64,000 bases of DNA, from the NCBI GenBank assembly GCA_013396755.1, contig VWZF01000445.1, forward strand, positions 4,036,516-4,100,515. Reading direction: 5' to 3'. The translations under genes and the position numbers were made by a program. The DNA comes from Sclerurus mexicanus. Lineage: Eukaryota; Chordata; Aves; Passeriformes; Furnariidae. The notes below the pieces were generated by a model. That model was not told where the DNA came from and did no database searches. It was given only the letters and a program-made list of their open reading frames with translations. Of this stretch, positions 9,936 to 23,168 are shown piece by piece (within the stretch, counting starts at the first letter, position 1; the number at the start of each line of letters is the position of its first letter).

Positions 9936-12900
9936 CAGCAGCAGGCGCTGTGCCGGCGGTTGAAAGGGGCAGACACGCTTTACTGGCCGGAAAGGAGGAA
10001 TGGGGGATGGGGAAAAAAAAAACAAAACACCATTCCCCTCCTCCTCCTCCTTTCCTGAGACAGCGATACCCCGAGGGAGCCGGCCGTCTCTGCCCGCGGG
10101 ACGCCCCTTCCCGCCTCCTCTTTCCGGACCCCGCCGCGGGTGAAATTATCCCGGGGTGCTTCGAGCAGGGCAGGGCGGCTCCAGGCGGGCAGCTCCCGCC
10201 GACCTCTCGGTTCGCCACCCCGGGGAGCAGCTCCCGCCGCCGTGACCCCCGCAGGGCCCCATCGCGGAATGACGACTAGCCCCTCTGCCCTCACTGAGAG
10301 GCCTTGGGAGAGGAGAGAGAAAGGCGTATTGGAGGTGTGAGAAGCGCTGAATTGGTCCAAATAATAAAATTCCCGCAGTAGGGGAAAAAGACGATGTCAC
10401 TAATGGACTTCTGTGTGTGCCTGCCCTAAGGAGTGATGCCTCGTGTGCCAATGAATTCCTTAGTGCTGCCGTGCGGGACGGAGGAGTGGGGGAAGCAGGC
10501 GTGTTCCTGACCACATGGGGTGCTCTGCGAGGGGTGCAAACAAGGCTCCATCACGGTCCCCTAAGGCTGACACCCACCGCTGCAGTACCCACAAGGATCC
10601 TGCATGAAACCTGCCCCATGAATAACTCTCTTCTGCTTTGCAACACAAGGTCCGTCTTTCTGATCTCATATTCCATCTATCTGTTTAAAACATTTCCAAT
10701 TTCCTTTGGGCTCTCCTTATCCATGAATCTTTCCTGTTAGACTTAGATACCTACTTTCCTGAGACCTATATCCTCTGAGTGGTGTATAAACTTGAAAGAA
10801 AGGAAATAATCCTTCCAGGCCTTACTGTTTACACAAAAGGGACAGGGTAATAGTAATTGCCCAAATGTGGACTCTTGAAAGAAAAAGAAGCACATTTACT
10901 TTCTCATCTGGGCTAAGTAAAAGTGGGTGCAGCAAAGAGGAGTGAATAATTGCTACAGAAGCCAAAGAGTTACTTCTGTCTGCTACATATGGGCTAAAAC
11001 AGAAACATTTTCTGTTTTGTGTGATCTGGAAGAACCTTGGCACAGATTTAGAGAAAGTAGCCAGATGAAAGCAACCTTCTGTACCTACTCCATCAATATC
11101 TGTGCCAAGGGAAGCCTAAATCACCCCTGAAAGGCTACATGTTCTTTCAGTAAAGACATTCATAGGTTTTTTTTAAAGCAAATACTATTGAGTCCTTTGG
11201 AATTTGTAGAAACAAAATAATTTTAGGCTGGAGCTCTTTTCCCTGTGAAGCCAGTCCTACTCTATCAGCTTACATAGGTGTAGAGTCATGTAGTCATTTC
11301 CCTCTAAGCGTGTCTCCACAATTAGACTCAGAAAGAATATTCTTTACAAATGGTTTATGCCTTTTGTAAGGCACTTTTCTGTAAAGCTATATAAAACACT
11401 GATGGGCTATCTGACTCAAGTAAACCTTATTTTCAAAATTTAAGTTGTCCAAAATCTAGATTAATATATTTTTAGTTTTACTTATGAAACACTTCTTTTT
11501 CTCTTTTTTTTTTTTTCACAGACCCAAATATGATAAAGTCTTTTATTGGCTTTGTGGTAGCAGAGAACTACACCAGTATAACATGCTACAGTACACCAAT
11601 GAAGTGATGTCTACAGTTTGCAGGCAGGTCAGTTGGGTCCCTGGAGTAGAAAACATTTTCACCAAACATCCTTTAAGAAAAAAATATGTTAAAATTCCAA
11701 AACAAAATTAGTAATATCAAATGTTAGCAAATTTTTCATTTGAATAATATCACTGGTAGTGGGAAAGCCCTCATTTATTTGTCTAGAATATTTCATTGCC
11801 ATTCTAGGTTGTTTCCTGTTATGTTCATCAGTGTTTTCTCAACATGTTAGGATTTTAGATGGTTTCTTTTGACCTTTTTAGTGATTTTCTTTCTTCTTAG
11901 TTTTTGGGGGAACAGTCAGCCACTAACTTCAGAGACAAATCTTACCAAGTTTTAGAAAAAGAACATCCCTAAGCTTTTAGTTGTGTTCAGCAGTACTCCT
12001 CCCATGAGGTACAGATTGCTAGACTGACTGTGGAATCTGAATGTGTTTTTTATGAACTTATAGCTTGGAAAATTTCTATGGGAAAGCACAGTACAGTCAA
12101 GACCAGAGTCATCGCCTTTGCAGTTTTGACCTTGGAGATTGCAATTGTGGGAAAATTCTGCTTCTTATGGAAGGATGCTGCTTACACAGGGCCATAGACA
12201 AAAACAATATTTAACTTTCATACCATGTCTACAATAGATTTCTTTTTCCCAATGTAGCAATATTAGTTGCAGGTGTTTAATTTTTCAAAGCATTTCTCTT
12301 TCAACTAAATCTCAAATGTAGATGAAATTCCACTGCCATATGACGATTTTGCTGATGGTTCATTTTCTAAACCAATTTGTGCAAAAACTCTTTGATAACT
12401 ATATCAAAATGTGTATCCCAGTGAAACTTGATTTATTATGTAGTGCCAGAAATCACTGTTATTGCTTTTATAAGTGTACCTCTTTCTCTCAGAAGTCATT
12501 CAAGCACTGTCTCCTCTCATTCTAACTTTTAATGTATCCTAATGTACGTGACAGCTTATTTTTTTCAGGGTAGATCATATCTTTCCCAGCTAAAACATTA
12601 ATAATATCCTATAAATATTTAGTAGTATTTTTCATGTTGATATTTAGCAATTTGAACAGTCTTTATTTACAAGTCCAAATTCTGCCTGTCCATAGGATTC
12701 AAGCTAAATTAAAGTCAACAAAGCTTTCTATTCACAACCAGAAAGAAAACAAAATCCCTCACAGTCACCTAACTGTTTGATGGAAAATACATGAAAACTT
12801 TTAGCATAAAGTGGAAGTGTCTGGTTTCTGCTGGAAGATGCAATGTTCATAAGTATTACCAAGTGGCCTGTGGTACAATCATGAATAGGTTTACAACGTT

Positions 12901-13374
12901 CCAGACAAAGGGTCACTTGTTTGTGGTGCTTTTTTTGTTGTTTTTTGTTTTGGATTGCGAGGGGGTTTTTGTGTGTATGTGCTTGAGTTTTTTTAACTCA
13001 GACAAAAGCCTTGGATATGAAGGTGATACAGTGCAGTCTTGGCAGTCTCACTCTCTCATGTTGCTCCTCAGTGTCTCTGTATCACTCATCTGGTAGCACA
13101 TTTGGTTCTTGGCCAGAGGGCAGGACTTCAGTTTCAGAACAAGACCAAACAAGCATTTGTTTTTATACCATCAGTGCTTTAGTGCACCATTAGCTTGAGA
13201 GAAATCTTTTTTCCAGTGGAGAATTTGATCCTGTTATCGTCTATGTTCTATATGCATACTATTCCTTTTAGTATAAGTGCTGAAAAATAAAATTTTGTTT
13301 AAAGATCAGATGTAAAACTGGAGCTCAATTTGGTGAATAGCACAAGAGAAGTTAATTTTTCCTCTAAAAGAAAA

Positions 13375-13405
13375 AGCAAAACAAAACAAAAACAAACAAG
13401 CAAAC
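13375..13405 (+). repeat. (AAAAC)n-type simple repeat
   Basis: Imperfect AAAAC/AAACA units, about 30 bp. Confidence 0.8.
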
Positions 13406-16400
13406 ACGAAAAAGTCTGAATGTGGAATATTGTTATAAGGACATGATTAGCAAGATGTCTTTTGTAAAAATAAATACCTTATTAAAACAAGGTTTTGGAA
13501 TGTTACTGCTTTTAATGTGTTTCTCGTTGTGACTGTCCATTTGTTGGACTGACCACCGTTCACAGTTCTCCTATTTTATTGGGGTGTTTGCTTTGAAATC
13601 AGTGGGAATTAAGGAAAAAGTAGCACCATGGGCAACGTTGTCCCCATATGCTGTACCATGTACTCCTGATGGCACTATTACCTCCCTCCTAGATGGCAAT
13701 GGATTCCTTAGGAGGAACAATACTGAGAGCCATTTGATGTTGCCTGAGACAAAGATAGTTGATGTGGACCCAGTTATGAGATGATGACCTGAATTTCCAG
13801 GGCTTTTTCAGCTTCCTTAAGACTGTGATTTGACAGTGCTACTGTATCCCACCACCAGCTCACCTAACAGCATTTGTTTGTCCTGGATCAGGATGAGCAT
13901 ATGGTCACATTTTTATATAACTAGCCAGAGTATATAAAAGAGTTTATCCCAGGTTCAGACCTCTCTGCCAGCTGCTTGAAAGCAGTTGATGTCTAATCTA
14001 GTAAAAATTGTAATGGTAATTGCAAAATCAGTGTTTCAATGTATTTTAAACAAACTTAAACCTGCAAAAGGGAATTTTGTTGTTGTTGTTGTCAGATCAG
14101 TTCTTTGCATAATGTGGTCATTGCATTTTGGATACAGAAATAGTAATGCTGAACTCAATTTACTCTTCTTGGACCATGCACTTCACTGTCACATTTCCAC
14201 TGGCAGATAGCAAATTTAAGGACACCTTCACATATCCCAGACCCTTATTCTTGTATCCATATGCTAGTTCACCTTAGCTACTGCAAGTAGGTTTTGAGGG
14301 AGGCAAAATTAGGGGAAGAGAAGCACCACTGTAAACTTTTTATAGGGAAAGGCATTCAATTTCTTCCCATTAAAAAGATTAATTGATCTTTGGGTTCTGT
14401 AAAGAGCTGTGGGTCCCAGTAATCCAAAACTGTACATTTAGGTAAGGTGTTGGGATTGGATGTTTTAATGTTTAGCTATAAAAAATAATTAATTTTTTTG
14501 GTCCAAAGTGAGTTCATGGGGCTCCCAAACATCTGCCAGCATGGCATGCTTAGGGGTGCACTCCCATAAGACCTACTGAGCCAATCTAGTAGCTCACTGA
14601 AGCTGAAAGAGGGGACTCCCACAGATGTATTTGCTGCCACTGCTTTCCTTGCCCCAGCTCTGACACACACCTGATTTCTTCATGAGCCAAATCTCCTTAC
14701 TAAACTGGCAGCACTTTTGTAACAGCCATTACAAGAGAAGTAGCAGAGAAATGAGATACCTTGAAATGTGTTCTCCTTGCTTTACTTCACCCACTGATAC
14801 TTTTTAAGTTTCTGCCCAACATGAGAACTTGGAGAACTCGTGATATGGCAGAGTCCTGTTTGACTGAGTTAGTGAAAAACTAACTCATGAGGAGAAAAAC
14901 ATGTAGTTTTCAGCCAGTTTGCTGAATTGAACTCATTCAGATAGGCCTAGAATGGGTGCCAGAGCAGGTGGAAAGGAGCGGTCTGACCTTCCTTCCAGGA
15001 GTGGGAGGAGAACAGGGAAAACACAGGACCACTGCAAGCCAGTATTGCACTCAGCCACTCCGTGGAACTGCTCCCTGAGGAAGGGAAAACCCTAAAGGCT
15101 GAGCAGAAAAAAGTGTGGGGTAGGAGAGGGATTTTAGCAAGCTTTGCATTTAAATTATTTTTTTAAATACCATGTGTAATTGCTAATGGCACTTGAATAA
15201 GGGAGTTGTGTTATAAAATATTAGTGTAGAAAGTCATTTCAATTCCTGAGGTTATTACATGTATTTACCTTGAAGAATACATTGCTGATACAGAATAACA
15301 GATGAGTAACAGGCAAAGAGATGTCAAATTAAGCTCTTTAAGATACTGTTCAAGGTTGTGGCTTAAAGAATAAAACACATTGTAGGTCTACACTGACAAT
15401 AGGATATTTTGTATCCATTACACTAATGTTGCATTTTATATTTCTGTGCATTATTACAGCTAGTTGAGACTGACAAGTTCACAAATGCACTTTCATTTGT
15501 GAGTAATATCATAGGATATATCTGCTAATAAATATTTACATTCAAATAGGCTTACAGTTTAGGATGCATTTTTTCTGAATATCAATGTGAAGGTTTTTAA
15601 AATTCAAGCATCTTTCGATAGGTTTTAATTCAGACATATTTCACTCAGGTTGACCATTTAAAAGTACTGTGCTCTGTGAGTCAGTGACATAATTTCTCAT
15701 TAGATCGAGTTTGTGTTATGGTATTAAAAATGTACTTTTTTTTTTTTACTATTCTTCAAACATGAGTTTGAAAGACACATGTATGACTTATAGGTTCTCC
15801 CTAAAATCTCTATCTCAAATATTTATGACCTTCAAACAACTTCTGAAGTTCCTTGGCTGCATTCTTTGCTTCAATCACCACTCACCAGGTTTCTAAATCT
15901 AGACACATTCCGTAGCTAACAGGGAAATCATTTGGCATTCTGTTCTGCTGGCAGACGAGGCAGACTACATCTTCAGTTTTGTCAAAATAATCAGGTTAGC
16001 TTACCCTCTTTAAAGAAAGGATTTTTCTAACCTAGATCTTTTCAACAAAAGCAGATTAGGGAGTGACCCAGCAGTTGTGTTGGTACATCTAGTGTACTTG
16101 CAGTCATTGATAGCCCAAAGTACAGTGGGAAGTGCTAACATCTTAATCTGAGCTGCAGCCAGACAGCATCCTTGGCTGGCCTGAGATTCAGACTTTAAGG
16201 CTGGCTGGGACCATCAGCTCCCCTCTCTGACTTCCTAAGGACACTGTTAAACACTGAGCTGTTGATGTAAAACTTCTGTGTCCCTGCAGGAAACCGTTCA
16301 ATCTCAGTTTGGAAACTCAATCCAAGACATAAAAACTCACCAGTACACTGGATGTTTTTCCAGGTTTTTATAACTTACTGTATAACATTAGCACTATGTT

Positions 16401-16500
16401 ACTACTTTCCACATTCATCTTTCCACATAACTTCTAGGCTCCTGATACACCTTCTGCTACTAATTTAAGAACACAGGAATAACCCCTCTCAATACTAATT

Positions 16501-16531
16501 CTTTTTTCTTTTTTTCTTTTTTTTTTTTTAA
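16501..16531 (+). repeat. T-rich low-complexity tract
   Basis: Runs of T broken by single C bases. A second one at 11504-11516 is 13 T in a row. Confidence 0.8.
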
Positions 16532-19500
16532 TAAGTAAAAGTTTTTAGCTTATAAACAGCTTTCAAGCTAACACTTTGAAGGTTTGGGTTTCTTTTCTTT
16601 TTTTTCCTCTTAGGACCTGTTTCACTGACTTTCTTTGTGGCCATTACAACACTTCTAACAATTTCTAGAACCCTTTGAATTGTGGACATCGAATCTGCAC
16701 AGTAGATTCCACTTACGCTGTTCTCCTCAGTGTCAGAGAGAGCTAATAACTCCCCAACTCACATTCACTACTCTAGGACTTCTGCATTAAAGGATAATTC
16801 ACTTTTTTGAGTCATTATTGCATATTTCACTAGGCACTCATATTGGACTGCTTCTCTGCTGTGATTTCCTAAATAATTTTTCTGATCTTCTTTCCATAAC
16901 AGAGCAGTTGTGAACAGAGGAAGGATGCCTTTCTTGTTTCAATTTTTCATTTGTCTGCATTTTAATGCATTCCATGTAAACAGAACCAGCAATCCAAGGG
17001 GAAGGCTTTTCTGGCCTTTGGTTCCTTCTCCTCGTCAGCACTGATCATCATCATCATCCATGAATGCCTAGGCATCCTGTGAGTCAGAGATGGGAATATT
17101 TTTCTCAATAAGTGCATTTTGTCCATTCTAATTTTTACATTTGTTAAGTCCTTTATTGGTATTGCATAGTGCTGATGTTTTAAATATTATGTCATGTCAC
17201 TCAGAAAAATACCTTACTAGAAATCTAAAGAATGTTGTATCTGAGTGGTTACTTTTGTCTGGACCTGGACAGAGCAGTATATTTTAGTGTACTCCTATAT
17301 AATTTTATTTAAGCTTTATTTATTTATTAGAAAACTTATTTAGGTTCCTGATAATTGAAAAGTTTTATGTAATGTATTGTGTTAGATGCGCACAGAATTT
17401 TATGATTTTAAAAAAATCAAAGAAAATAATAGAAGAGAAGAAATTGTGAGAGTTTGAATCTTCTGACACTTTGCATGTCTACAGACTTGAGTGGTTAGGG
17501 TTGCATTTTTTAGGTCAATTTCTTGAAAGATTCTAAAACCTCTAAATACTGGCATAGTAACACTAAAATCAATAGCATAAATGTCACCAAAAAACTCACA
17601 CAAATAAAAGATCAGATGCTATTTCAGAGTTAATTGTTCAATAAGGATGCAATGAGCAATCAATTTAAGAATATTTAGATTGTTCTGTCATGAATACTAA
17701 TCAAAAAATAAAGGAACTATATTTGGAACCAGGAATTAGTGGGTTTCCATGAGGCAGTGCCATTTATGATATGTTAACTTTTGGATAACTCATGTGATGC
17801 AGTATGTTTTATTGCTATTATTCACTTAGAAACAAAGATGGAAAAGAGCCTACAACATTGGTGTACATACATATAACTTCCTCAATTCATTTTGGTTCAG
17901 GGAACTGAAGTTAAAAATAAAATGTTCTTACAGTTTAATAATCTTTAATACTATTAGCTGATACTACATTCCTTCTGCAGATAGTGAATATGAAAATTTG
18001 TGGGTTTTCAGCAACCATGACAAAGAGAAGATAGAGACACTCAGTGTTCAGTTAAAAGAGGAGGAAGTTTGTTTATCTTTTCTTCATTGTCTGCTGAGTT
18101 CTTCTTTCTGGATATCCAGGAAATTTTTCAACAGAAAATTTTTGGTCTCCAGTGTCCATTGTAATGGTTTTAGTTCAGATGGGAAAGGTACAGTGAAACA
18201 CATGCATGTTGTCGCTGGGTGACAGGCACCCATAGTGGAGGAGAAATGTGTGAATGAGCAAAAAAATCACTGCAACGAAGGATGAAAGGCACTGCCACTG
18301 GATGGTGATAGAGTAGCCATAAGATGTATATGCAACAGAAAGTGGTCACGTAGAGCAAAACTTTAGCTTAGAAAACTGGAAAAGGAAAATTTTGATGTGA
18401 TGAGTAACAAAGGAAAAGAAAAAAGAACTGAAAATACAGAAGAGCTTGCAAGTGATGGAGACCTTTCAGGAATATACAGAATTAAGATAGTCAGTTCCAT
18501 AGAAATAGGAAAGATTGATAAATATATTTCCCTTTATTCTTCTTTCTGGTAACCTGTTGTTAGTGAGTTTGGTTATTTGGGTTTGGAAACAAGATAGGAG
18601 CTGGATTAAGAGAAGGAAGGCATCCTCTTTTTCTCTTTCCAACCCATGTGAATCGTACCTCACATAGATCTCACTGGTGGAATTTCACCACTATTGTTTT
18701 ATTTCAGTATTTTCTCTGTCATCCAAGACATGCCTTTGTAGGTTTTATCTTTGAAAATCTGTCTGCTTTAGAAGAGGCAGATCGGGAATTCCTTCTTTCA
18801 TCATTTATCTTGCTTACTAGTATGCACCAGGCAGAGGGTCCATGCCAGAAGGAGAAAAAAACCAACAATGTCAGCATTGACACTTCTTTGTCTCTTTCTT
18901 GCATCCAGAAACATAATCAATCAATATCTTTCACTTTTTTCAAGGACACATTTTCTCTGTACACCTGTAATGCAGTAAATTACATCATTACCTTGGATTT
19001 TAATCTCAGAGCTGCAGTAGTTCTGAGAAATGAGGAAGTTGCACATTTTAGATGTTAATATGTAAGATTTTCTTCAATTACAGGAGGGGTAGTTTGACTG
19101 AAACAGTCATGTTTATTTTTTAGTTGAAGTATGACTTCTTGTTTTTAATTAGCTATGTTTGGTCCTTACAATAATAATTTCCACAAAAAGCATAGGAAAC
19201 TCAATCTGATATTTTGTAGGTTTTTTTACTTCTCCTAAAGCAAACTTGTGTGTTTTCCTTTATCATACTTGGCAAGGGTTAGTGCTTTACTCACACAAAT
19301 TCCAGAAGTTTCCTGGAGACCTCCTTTTCCTCTCATCAGCCTTCTTCCCCTTCACCTTCAAACCCCTTGACAGTTCAGGCCTTTTAAAAAATCATAGGCA
19401 TCCTCAGTCTTTGCTGGTCTTTCCTAGTAAGGAAAGAGGGGTTCACTTGGAAGCAGGTCAGACTACAATTAAAAATGTAGAAAAGAGAAAGAAAAAAATT

Positions 19501-22500
19501 ACCTTATAACTGAAACTGGATGAGTGGGTTTTTTTTCCAAGGTTGTTTACCAAAGGATATGAAGAGTCTGATTCTGCCATGGTAGATGTTGAACTCTACC
19601 CTGACCCAGACTCTGATCACTGGAATTACATGTTAGGCCCTATGTAAAATTGTGATGCCTTGGGCCATTCAAATAAAGTCCTCTAAGGTTTTATCCACCC
19701 CACAAAAATAAACAGGAGTAGTTTTATTAAGTTTAGAAGGAGTAGGAATGACATGATGGAAATGACAGTCACTAGCAAAGTCCTCTAGGCTGTCAGCTGT
19801 ATCACCTTAATACTTAAGGTTAAATTAAAGCTACAGAGGATTCACATCTTCATTAGACATACCCTTAATAATTTTGATTTGTTCCAAGTGATAACTGCAA
19901 TTTCCTGATGTTATGAAGCAACATGAAAAGGGAATCCCATGTGTTCCCAGCATATGGTGTCTGTGCTGTTCTGTGAGACTGTGATTTGAAAAGGATGATA
20001 CACTACTAAAAGAAAATTAGCAGTGTTTTCCTAAAATATTTAAAAGCTGAGGTGATGTTGCTGTAACACCATCATTTCCTGTTGCTGACACAGCTCATGT
20101 AAAAACAGTTTTAATAAAGTCATTACAGGGTCAATGGAAAATCTCAGTACATATCTGGAGTATTTTGAATGATTTATGTGAGTCCATGGATATTCATTAT
20201 GGTGATATTCCTTCATGTTTCCATTGACAGGCAGAGCAATGTCACCAGTAATGTTCAAAATAAATTATATCATCATAGAACTAGACCTTAAATGCAACAG
20301 AATTAAATTTAAAGTAACTGTTAGAGTCTGACAATTAAGGAAAGTTAAGGGACATATTTCAAGTAGTAAACTGCCCTGCTCTGGGTAAGTATTGTCATGC
20401 AGTAGGCTTTGTGACACAGAAACAGACATATCATCTGTAATCTGTGCTACAAGTACAAGGGAGAGAATGTAGTGAGAGAGCCTATTCTAAATTCTCTCAC
20501 CTCGGCTGGTTTATAGGTACTCTGTATCAATACACTCTTCAATGCCATGTGTCTAGGAGCACTTCAGTTTTCTGTATTAGGTGTTTGCTGTTGTTTGTAG
20601 CTATCAAAAGATTCCTCAGTGAGGGTTCATGTGTAAGTACTCATGATTATCCCCAGCAATTGTGCAACTGGCCCTAGTGAAAATAAGGAGTGCTCCTGGA
20701 TTTCCTGATAGGGTTTGCTTTTGTATTGTCATTTATGTAAGATGATGATAATAAAAGATTGAGATAAGTGTGTCACTGTACTTAGGAACTCCAACTTGTA
20801 ATAAGAGACTGTCAACAGTTTGGCACAGGGATTATCACAAGTGACTGAAGAGGATCAAAGCCAGATAGGACAAGCAACAAAGAGTGAAATTATTTGCCTG
20901 AGATTATTTGTTAAAACAGAAACAGAATTGTGAAGAAAATCTACCAGTTTGTTTATGCCAGCAATAAATTTTCCCCTAGGTTCAATGAGGCCAAGGTTCA
21001 TCCCATATAGTGTGGCATCCCTGATTTATCCTCCTTTCCCCACCAGGCCCAGCATACACCTTAATTTTAAAATACCACAGACCATATTGAATACAGGGCG
21101 TTCATTTTGCTGAACATACAAAACCAAATTGGAAACTTGGTTCTCCAAACAGCTGAAACAGAGGTCAGCCAATTTCCACATCAATGAAGCACTGAGAAAT
21201 GTGAGCAGTATTTGCAGAGGTCTGAATCATGCTGGCTATTAAATGTTCCAGGTCAAAGTGCCTTTTTCAGAGAAATAGTGGAAGTTAACATAAAGAGAGT
21301 AGTCAGCATTTCTAGTACCAACGTTGGAAACATTTGCCTATTTGTCCACCACTGGTCATGTGCCAGAGCCCTTTCTATCCAGTAAGTACTCCAGGGTGGG
21401 TGAAATTCTGCAAAATTTCCCATTTCACTTTCCTTAATCTTCTTTGTTTCTTTGTACGGTGGTTTCATGCAAATGTTCATTCACTAAAGCCTGAGGTTTT
21501 CTCTGAAAATGCTTGGTACCTAACAGGGCGCCTAACTTCAGGGTCCAGTCATATCTGTAGTAGTTTTCTCTGAAATGTAGAAGATACTGATTCAAATCCG
21601 TGTCACATTTATTGAAAATATGCACAGTTCCTTGGGAATGGGGCCCAGGGAGAAGAAACAGTGCTTAGAAAAGCTGGATAGGAGAGCCTGTTCTTTCTTA
21701 ATCTTCTAAAGCTATCAGAGTGTTGTTTTAGATCTTTGTGTTAAATTGCTAAAGTTAAATGAGAACAAGCAGAAAGATGATCAAGGGAAAGATAAGAAAA
21801 TTTTCCAATGTTGGAAACTATAATTATGATGAAATTAAGAATGAATATGCTTAATATCCTGAAGGACACTATCTGGGGAAAAAAGCCAGTATTGTGACAC
21901 TCCAACCTATTATAGAAAATTTGCATGTTATTATTTTAGACTTGACTGCTAAAAAAGAGTGAAAGTTTCAGTGTTTTTATTCAGTGAAAAATAGTGCATT
22001 AATGAAGACAGAGAGACTTTATTTTCCCCATTTAAAGCTATACCTGCATGAAAGCCTTGCTGCACACCACATATCTATTATCAGGGCAAGTAACAGTGAT
22101 TTTGGTCAGTGAAACAGTACAGCTTAACTGTCCCATGGTGAACTGATGAAAAAAGGTAAAAAAATAATGAAATCTGGAGTTATGTATAGAGAAAATATTA
22201 CTCTTTTTTTTAGCAACTTTACATTTGTCCTGTTTCTTTATTGAAGACCAAGAGCCATGCAAAAGGGAATGGAAGCAAGATAGAATAGACAGAGGAAAAT
22301 TTTTAGAGTCTACGTGCATGTCTACAGTTTCCTCAGCAGATTATTTGCTGAATATCAAAGGTTATATGTGGTACTTAATTGTATGTAAGAGAGATGTGAA
22401 ATTTTTTATAATTAAAAGGCAAATAGTAAGAAAAAAAATCTGTTTTGTTTTTATTTTCATTATATTTACCCTTGAATGAGTGATTCTGACAGAATACTTT

Positions 22501-23137
22501 TATTGACTTTTTTCACTAAAATGATACAATTGTGTTCTATTTGAGTAGTTTTATTGTCTCATGTGATCTTACACCCTTAGCCCTTAGTTTTGTTGCTGAG
22601 AATTAAGTGTTTAACTCAAGGCAATGAAGAAAATCTAGTTCAAGAAACAAATCCTTTTTTTTTTGTATTTTGTGTCAAGAGAAAATTATCATTTCCATAG
22701 ATTTCATATTTATGTACTAGGTATGATATTACATTTGCCTTAGAAATATGTATTCCTACATATTACCACATGAATGTACTTTATCCATTCTGAAACAACA
22801 CAGGTATTTCTGAAGGAGATCATGGCTGCGTTAACGAATTGAAACTTTCTAATGACTGCTGAAAAGCTAATTGCTTCCCTAAAACATTCTAATCAATTAG
22901 AGAGGCCATCACAGAGCAACACAGATTCATTTGATTCATTGTCAGATTCACAACCTTCTCTGCCAGCTTTGTTTTCATTTTCATTTAATTATGCAAGTGT
23001 ATAATAAGAATACAAATCCATGTCCCAATCATTACAGGTGTCGTATTTTTCAAAATGAACCTGTGAATTGTTTTAATCTCATAGCTCAGTGTTCAATTTA
23101 CCAGTTTAAGGATTCTCTAGATCTTTTGGTTAAAAAA

Positions 23138-23168
23138 TTTAGATCACTGAATTTTTAGATCACTGAAT
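23138..23168 (+). repeat. Tandem duplication, 16-bp period
   Basis: TTTAGATCACTGAAT at 23138-23152 is repeated exactly at 23154-23168. Confidence 0.9.

Larger units (their letters stand above)
8840..10330. promoter_or_regulatory. CpG-rich island over NR0B1 exon 1 and promoter
   Basis: A GC-rich, CpG-dense block stands out against AT-rich flanks on both sides. It covers the 5' end of the intron, all of exon 1, the TATA box and about 480 bp upstream. It contains several GC-box-like motifs, for example GGGCGG near 10174 and CCCCGCC near 10129. On the minus strand CCAAGGCCT (10299-10307) is one base from the SF-1 consensus YCAAGGYCR. SF-1 controls NR0B1 in mammals, but this single site is only a candidate. 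Boundaries are approximate. Confidence 0.75.

Noticed and set aside
9861..10058. Cys/Val repeat 'proteins' over the TG microsatellite
   Set aside because: Direct translation of a dinucleotide repeat.
18648..19058. 136-codon plus-strand frame
   Set aside because: No domain, no repeat identity, composition as expected of chance.
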